From Zygnema circumcarinatum (lineage: Eukaryota; Streptophyta; Zygnematophyceae; Zygnematales; Zygnemataceae): a stretch of 64,000 nucleotides of DNA. Positions 59,956-64,000 of the stretch are shown in pieces; position 1 is the stretch's first letter, and each line of letters starts with the position of its first letter. Made by a program: the position numbers and the translations under genes. The notes below the pieces were generated by a model. It was not told where the DNA came from and did no database searches. It saw only the letters and a list, made by a program, of their open reading frames with translations. The stretch lies in the NCBI GenBank assembly GCA_037447605.1, contig CM074808.1, positions 1,467,309-1,531,308 of the forward strand, given 5' to 3'.

Positions 59956-61065
59956 CTTGCAGGGTTGGATGTGTGTGCATTCCGCATCTGTACGTGTGCA
60001 TATACCCACGCATTCGTTCATGCACGTGCGAATGCAACATGTGAACAGCCCGCATTAGTTGCGCCGTACGCATTTCGCTCTTAACAACAGTAGCGCGGGG
60101 CACTCTGACTGCGTACCAGCAGGAGATATGATGCACCGCGTAAAGCTGAACTTTAGAATTACCATTTGTGTTGACATCGGAAAGAAAACACGCAATCGGA
60201 ATGTATGAAGTCAGCTTGAATATGCACACAAGCACGCGCGCGCAGTTCACCCACACAGCAGCGATCGATCGACTTCACCCCTCCCCTCCCCTCCCCTATC
60301 CACTCTCTCTCCGCGCTCCGCGCGCTCGGATGGTGTCGTTGTGGCATGTGCGGTGTGTGTCGATCCTCGAAGAACCCGAAAGTTGCCATGCACATGCACA
60401 TGCACATGCATGCGTTCATCCATGCATCCAGGCCGCATGTGCGACCATACGGCGGCCCATGCTCCAGTTCCAGTTCCAGTTTCCGCGCGGGCCCGTCCCA
60501 TGTCGGCTGGCCCACGGCGCGCCGTCTCCCGCTTCTGTTGCCTCCGATTGGCGGACGTAGTGATGATGGCGGAGCTGGCCGTACGGAAACGACCAGGCCA
60601 TTATTGCCGCCTGCAGACGGCCCCCCGCCCGCCTGCCACGTGGCGATACACCAGCCACGACCCCGCACGTGCCGGTCGTCGGCCAGCCCGCGGCATCCCC
60701 CTCCGGGATTTCGGCTCAGCCCGAACGAACTTCAAACGCGCATGGAAGCGCTCGTTCTGTGACGTCACAGTTATCCGCCGATGTTACCGTACGGCCTGCC
60801 GCCGTTCGGCCGAGATTCGCGGCCGCGCCCGTGCCGCCCAGACCGCATAATGGTCGGAGGTGACGACCTCGTCGGATGGAGGACACGTGGCGACGCGGCC
60901 TGCGGGCCGTCGGGCAGCCTTCTTCTGCAAGTGCTGGTCGGTCCGTACGACCCGCAATGGCGCCAAAAGTCACGAGGGTAAAGGACCGCCGTACGGCCCG
61001 ATCGACGAGCGCTGCCGTACTGCGTGCGTGCCTGGGCTGCAGCCGACAAGGCGGAAGTACTGCGC

Positions 61066-61185
61066 CAATCAGCAGCCACCGACAATGTGGCAAACCAGTC
61101 AGAAACCACCGACAGTTTGACAAACCATTCAGAAACTACCGACAATATGACAGATCAATCAGAAGCCAGCGACGACGTGACAGCG
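61066..61185 (+). repeat. Four-copy 30-bp minisatellite
   Basis: Units at 61066-61095, 61096-61125, 61126-61155 and 61156-61185. Each starts CARTCAG or CATTCAG and contains CYASCGACRR...GRCA. The period is exactly 30, so the reading frame is preserved through all copies. Confidence 0.92.
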
Positions 61186-62068
61186 ACATTTGGCCTGTGG
61201 GGGTTGGTCGAGGGGGCGGCCACCTTCGTTTGTAGGGACGCGGAGCAACTGCCGGCAGGCGGGCTCATGATTGGCGAGTTGTGCACGTAAACGGCGGCCT
61301 CGGCCGGGGGGCGGCAGGGAGGGCACCGAGGGCATGGCAAGTTGTTGTGTCATGGACTCAAGTGTTGTGTGTTGTGGCCGCGCATGTTGAAGTACTTCGA
61401 GCGAAGGCATTGTCCTTCCACTTTTCTACAAAAGTAAGCGTATTTTTGCAAGTTCATTTAGATTCGATAGTTGGATTGTTTTCTTCAGCTTTGATCGTCT
61501 AGTCCATGCTAACCTGCTAGGCTGCTACTGCGTTTATTGTCCCAAGGTCTCATATCTATTGCGAATGTCCATGTTTGTGCGAACCAGGAAAAGGGTTGTT
61601 ATGGTACACACAGTTTTACGCATCCTTCACATGCTATAGACGGCAAGCTCGCAGACAACCAAAAGGAGCAGCCGGCGTCACAACCTTGCGGTACATGATG
61701 GCTTCACACCAAGCAGTAGGCTTGCGAATCAGAATTTTCTTTTTTTCTGCTTTCTTGTCTGTGTGCCACACAACAGTCGCGGCCTCTCGCCATCATTCTC
61801 TGTCCTTTTACTCCGGTCGACAAGTTGTCGTGCCAGTTGTAAACTACTGAACTGAAACCAAGAAAACTAACAGAATAAATTGTCCGTCAAGAAACGAATA
61901 GAGACACATACACAGCTAACCTAAAATAAAAAAATATATGGCCTGTTGTTCTATACAGTATCCGATCCCGTTGATTTATTCGGCACGGATGCGCCCGTGA
62001 ACCAAGCCCGCAGCAGCGTGATGGCAAGTAACTTCGTTTTTTTGCTTTGAAATGAGAGAGGGCTCCGC

Positions 62069-62995
62069 TCACGACTCATCGTACTCCTCGTTGTCAGTCC
62101 CCAGAGCGTCGAGGTTCTCGAATGCTGCATTGTAACAAAAAAAAAAAAAAAAAGTTGTTAGCTTCTGGCTGTGGAGCTAAACCTGTTATCAACCTCATAC
62201 TTGAACAGTTGTCAGTTACTTGACCATCAATTAAGAAAACAAACGATTTGTACGAGAAAAGTGACAGGCTATCATTCCAGCTTGCTGCTTTCGACCAACA
62301 AGTGAACGCAGAATCTGGACGGAAGGAAGAACAAATTGCAAAGAGCTGTAGGCAGTACTTAATACTCCAGAACGATAGAGTGGAAAAAAACCACAAAGCC
62401 ACAAGCTGTAAAAGAACGCAGTCGTTGCACCTGGCAGAACGATATCTTCCTCGTCCGCAACTTCCGAATCTTCTTCCGATTCTGGCAGCGGCCGCCGGTC
62501 TTCAGAGAGCTCGTTCTTCTTTAGAGCCTCTTGCAGGTCTTTGCGGCCAAGACTCTGCAACACATGAATGCAAGCTGAGCATGTCAAGTCAGATTTTTTT
62601 TTTTTTTTTTTAACTTCAAACATGCGAGCGAAAGGACATTCAAACTGGAATTGGAGTTGAGATAAGCCCCCGAAAATTCGATACAAGAATAAAAATGACT
62701 TATTTCCAGGTATGGGCACGTTTAGCTTCACTTCTTTAAGAGCATGAGCCTTAATAACAGCATGATCTCCATTAAAATCAAACTGAAAAGTGCGATTCCA
62801 ATAGAATATGCAGCTTAAATGGAGCACTCGTCAACACTTATCGATTCTTACCAAGCTGAATTCTGAAACGTATCTCAGCATTCTTCGTGCGCTGACGCGC
62901 TCATCCTGCACCGCGTGAGCTGGAACTGCAACTTTCGCTACGAGAAACGTGACTGCAAGGATGAAGAAAATTAAACTTCCACAACGAGGGGCCAT
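62069..62995 (-). CDS. Small acidic secreted protein, unknown
   Basis: Three exons with matching phases: 62995-62852, 62554-62431, 62124-62069, giving 107 residues. The start MAPRCGSLIFFILAVTFLVA is a clear signal peptide with cleavage expected after AHA (about residue 28). The mature part has a short basic segment (RVSARRMLRYVSEF), then SLGRKDLQEALKKNELSEDR and a strongly acidic tail (EEDSEVADEEDIVLP, ALGTDNEEYDES). There are no cysteines in the mature chain except none paired, and no known domain. A TATATATA promoter element lies about 135-155 bases upstream. It may be a secreted peptide precursor or an ER/Golgi lumenal acidic protein; this is inference. I do not recognise the family. Confidence 0.72.
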
Positions 62996-63965
62996 GACGC
63001 ACGCCGAAGCTGATTCCACCCCCGCCCAGCGCCTGCCAAGATCAAATCGATATAAAGTGCCACTCGCAGCCGCCTCTGCTCCTCCGCCTTCCTTCCTCCC
63101 CGCGACCTCCCTCCTTCCCTTCCTCCCTCCCTATATATACATATATACACCTCACCGGCAGGCGGCCGTTGCCCCATCCCCCCTCCCTCCCTCCCTCCCT
63201 CCCTGCCTGCAGTTGCCCGCCCCGGCCCGCCCCGCAACCCCTCCGCCTTGGCCTCGCCCCGCGGCCCTTTCGGGCGGGCCCGCAACTGCCACGGCGGGCG
63301 CCGCCCAACGGAGTCACGACACGCCACATCACGGCACCCCGTCGTTGTGGCCCCACGCTCGCGTTCACACTCGCCGGCGCAGCGCGGGTCGAAGAAGGCC
63401 TCGTACGGTGAGGTACAGTGATCGTACAGCATACCGTACGTTGCCGTACGGTCGGGTAGGCCGTACATAAACCGCGGGCGCCTGTCGCTTCTGGGCGGGC
63501 CTGCGCGGCGCTGCAAACGACAGTCACAGTTGCAGTTACAGTTCCAGGTGAGGTCACAGTGAAAAAACAGTTCGGATTTTATCGCAGTTTCAGTTACAGT
63601 TTCTGTGCCAGCGCTCTCAGCGATACCGCCCTCGGCTGGCAGCCCGCGCGGCTCGAGGCTCGAGGAGGGTCGAGATGAGAGGAGGGGGGAGGGATATGGC
63701 CATAGAAGGCTGGGAGGGAGTCCGCGCTGCCTCTAGGCTTGGTTACGTCATGCGCTTTTACCATGTGCGACATAATTACTCGATCATAGTATTGCTTGAC
63801 TACCTCATGCAAACTTCCAAATATGAATTGACAATTTTGTATGATTTAGTTCGGATTCTCGTGGTTCTCGTGCGAGGCGCAGCACTTAACGCATACACAA
63901 ACGAAGAGCACAAGCTAAGAGGCATTCGAAATAATTTAAAAATTAAAAAGAATGTTTCAGATTGA

Positions 63966-63966
<1 letters not shown>
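62996..63966. other. Promoter and upstream region of the small secreted protein
   Basis: CT-rich blocks at 63085-63210, a TATA cluster, four GTAC motifs at 63401-63467 and CAGTTACAGTT-type repeats near 63523-63600. The AT-rich end (63730-63965) holds no recognised gene. Confidence 0.45.
63129..63148 (-). promoter_or_regulatory. TATA cluster upstream of the secreted protein gene
   Basis: Alternating TATATATA/ATATATA words, embedded in a CCCTCC-rich region. The position (about 135-155 bases before the ATG) suits a TATA box. Confidence 0.5.

Positions 63967-64000
<34 letters not shown>
63967..64000 (+). repeat. C homopolymer at window end
   Basis: At least 34 consecutive C. It runs off the window. 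Confidence 0.95.

Larger units (their letters stand above)
59473..62068. other. 2.6 kb spacer with repeats, no supported gene
   Basis: Contains a possible transposon remnant (59812-59955), CATGCA tandem words (about 60388-60428), a GC-rich stretch with five CCGTAC motifs (60579-61020) and a 30-bp minisatellite (61066-61185). GC-rich open frames on several strands (for example 60341-60850) overlap each other and show no family features. Confidence 0.5.

Noticed and set aside
60159..61410. Many overlapping GC-rich open frames on both strands
   Set aside because: Mutually overlapping, often without ATG starts, Arg/Pro-rich and without motifs; typical of GC-rich non-coding DNA.
1..64000. CRISPR arrays, phage, insertion sequences or bacterial operons
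   Set aside because: The tandem repeats present are simple microsatellites or a four-copy minisatellite without spacers; all identified genes are eukaryotic and intron-containing or nuclear-type.

Overview
This is nuclear DNA of a green plant (streptophyte). The evidence is GT-AG split genes with mostly 0.1-0.9 kb introns; a plant-type U2 snRNA gene with a plant upstream sequence element; plastid-targeted proteins encoded in the nucleus (ribosomal protein L4, a KsgA-type rRNA dimethylase, an alpha/beta hydrolase); a GT37 fucosyltransferase, a family tied to plant cell walls; and telo-box promoter motifs. Short spacers, moderate introns and heavy GA/CT microsatellites fit a compact charophyte-, bryophyte- or lycophyte-grade genome, but the species cannot be fixed from sequence alone. 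No virus, plasmid, CRISPR or prokaryotic feature was found.

Layout, left to right. 0.15-3.4 kb (-): type II membrane protein that looks like a glycosyltransferase. 4.5-5.6 kb (-): mRNA cap guanine-N7 methyltransferase. 6.8-16.7 kb (+): XPG/UVH3 repair endonuclease in 15 exons. 17.5 kb (-): tRNA-Leu(CAA). 18.5-21.1 kb (-): DCC-family thiol-disulfide protein in 5 exons. 22.9-25.1 kb (+): unrecognised 729-residue single-pass membrane protein with a three-copy W-containing repeat. 26.6-27.8 kb (+): tentative two-exon gene. 29.4-33.2 kb (-): plastid rRNA dimethylase (PFC1 type, 10 exons), divergent from a small organellar membrane protein at 33.5-34.8 kb (+). 35.6-37.1 kb (-): FKBP12 hidden in five short exons, divergent from U2 snRNA at 37.5 kb (+). 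39.0-44.1 kb (-): plastid alpha/beta hydrolase in about 12 exons. 46.4-47.3 kb (-): plastid ribosomal protein L4. 47.9-52.7 kb (+): GT37 fucosyltransferase. 54.3-58.4 kb (-): ankyrin/GPCR-chaperone (ANKRD13-like) protein with very long polypurine tracts in an intron and upstream. 62.1-63.0 kb (-): small acidic secreted protein. The window ends in a C homopolymer.

The genes do not form one pathway. The window is an ordinary gene-dense housekeeping region: RNA capping and splicing, DNA repair, plastid translation, protein folding and wall glycosylation. The points most worth a second look are two ubiquitin-interacting-motif-like segments in the XPG spacer; telo-boxes shared by the two plastid-translation genes; recurrent CCGTAC motifs in spacers and promoters; a direct duplication flanking the oxyanion-loop exon of the hydrolase; a 30-bp in-frame minisatellite; and roughly 0.7 kb of almost pure purine directly upstream of the ANKRD13-like start codon. 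No undescribed multi-gene system could be supported. Exon joins were read by eye from splice consensus, frame continuity and family resemblance, with no transcript evidence.
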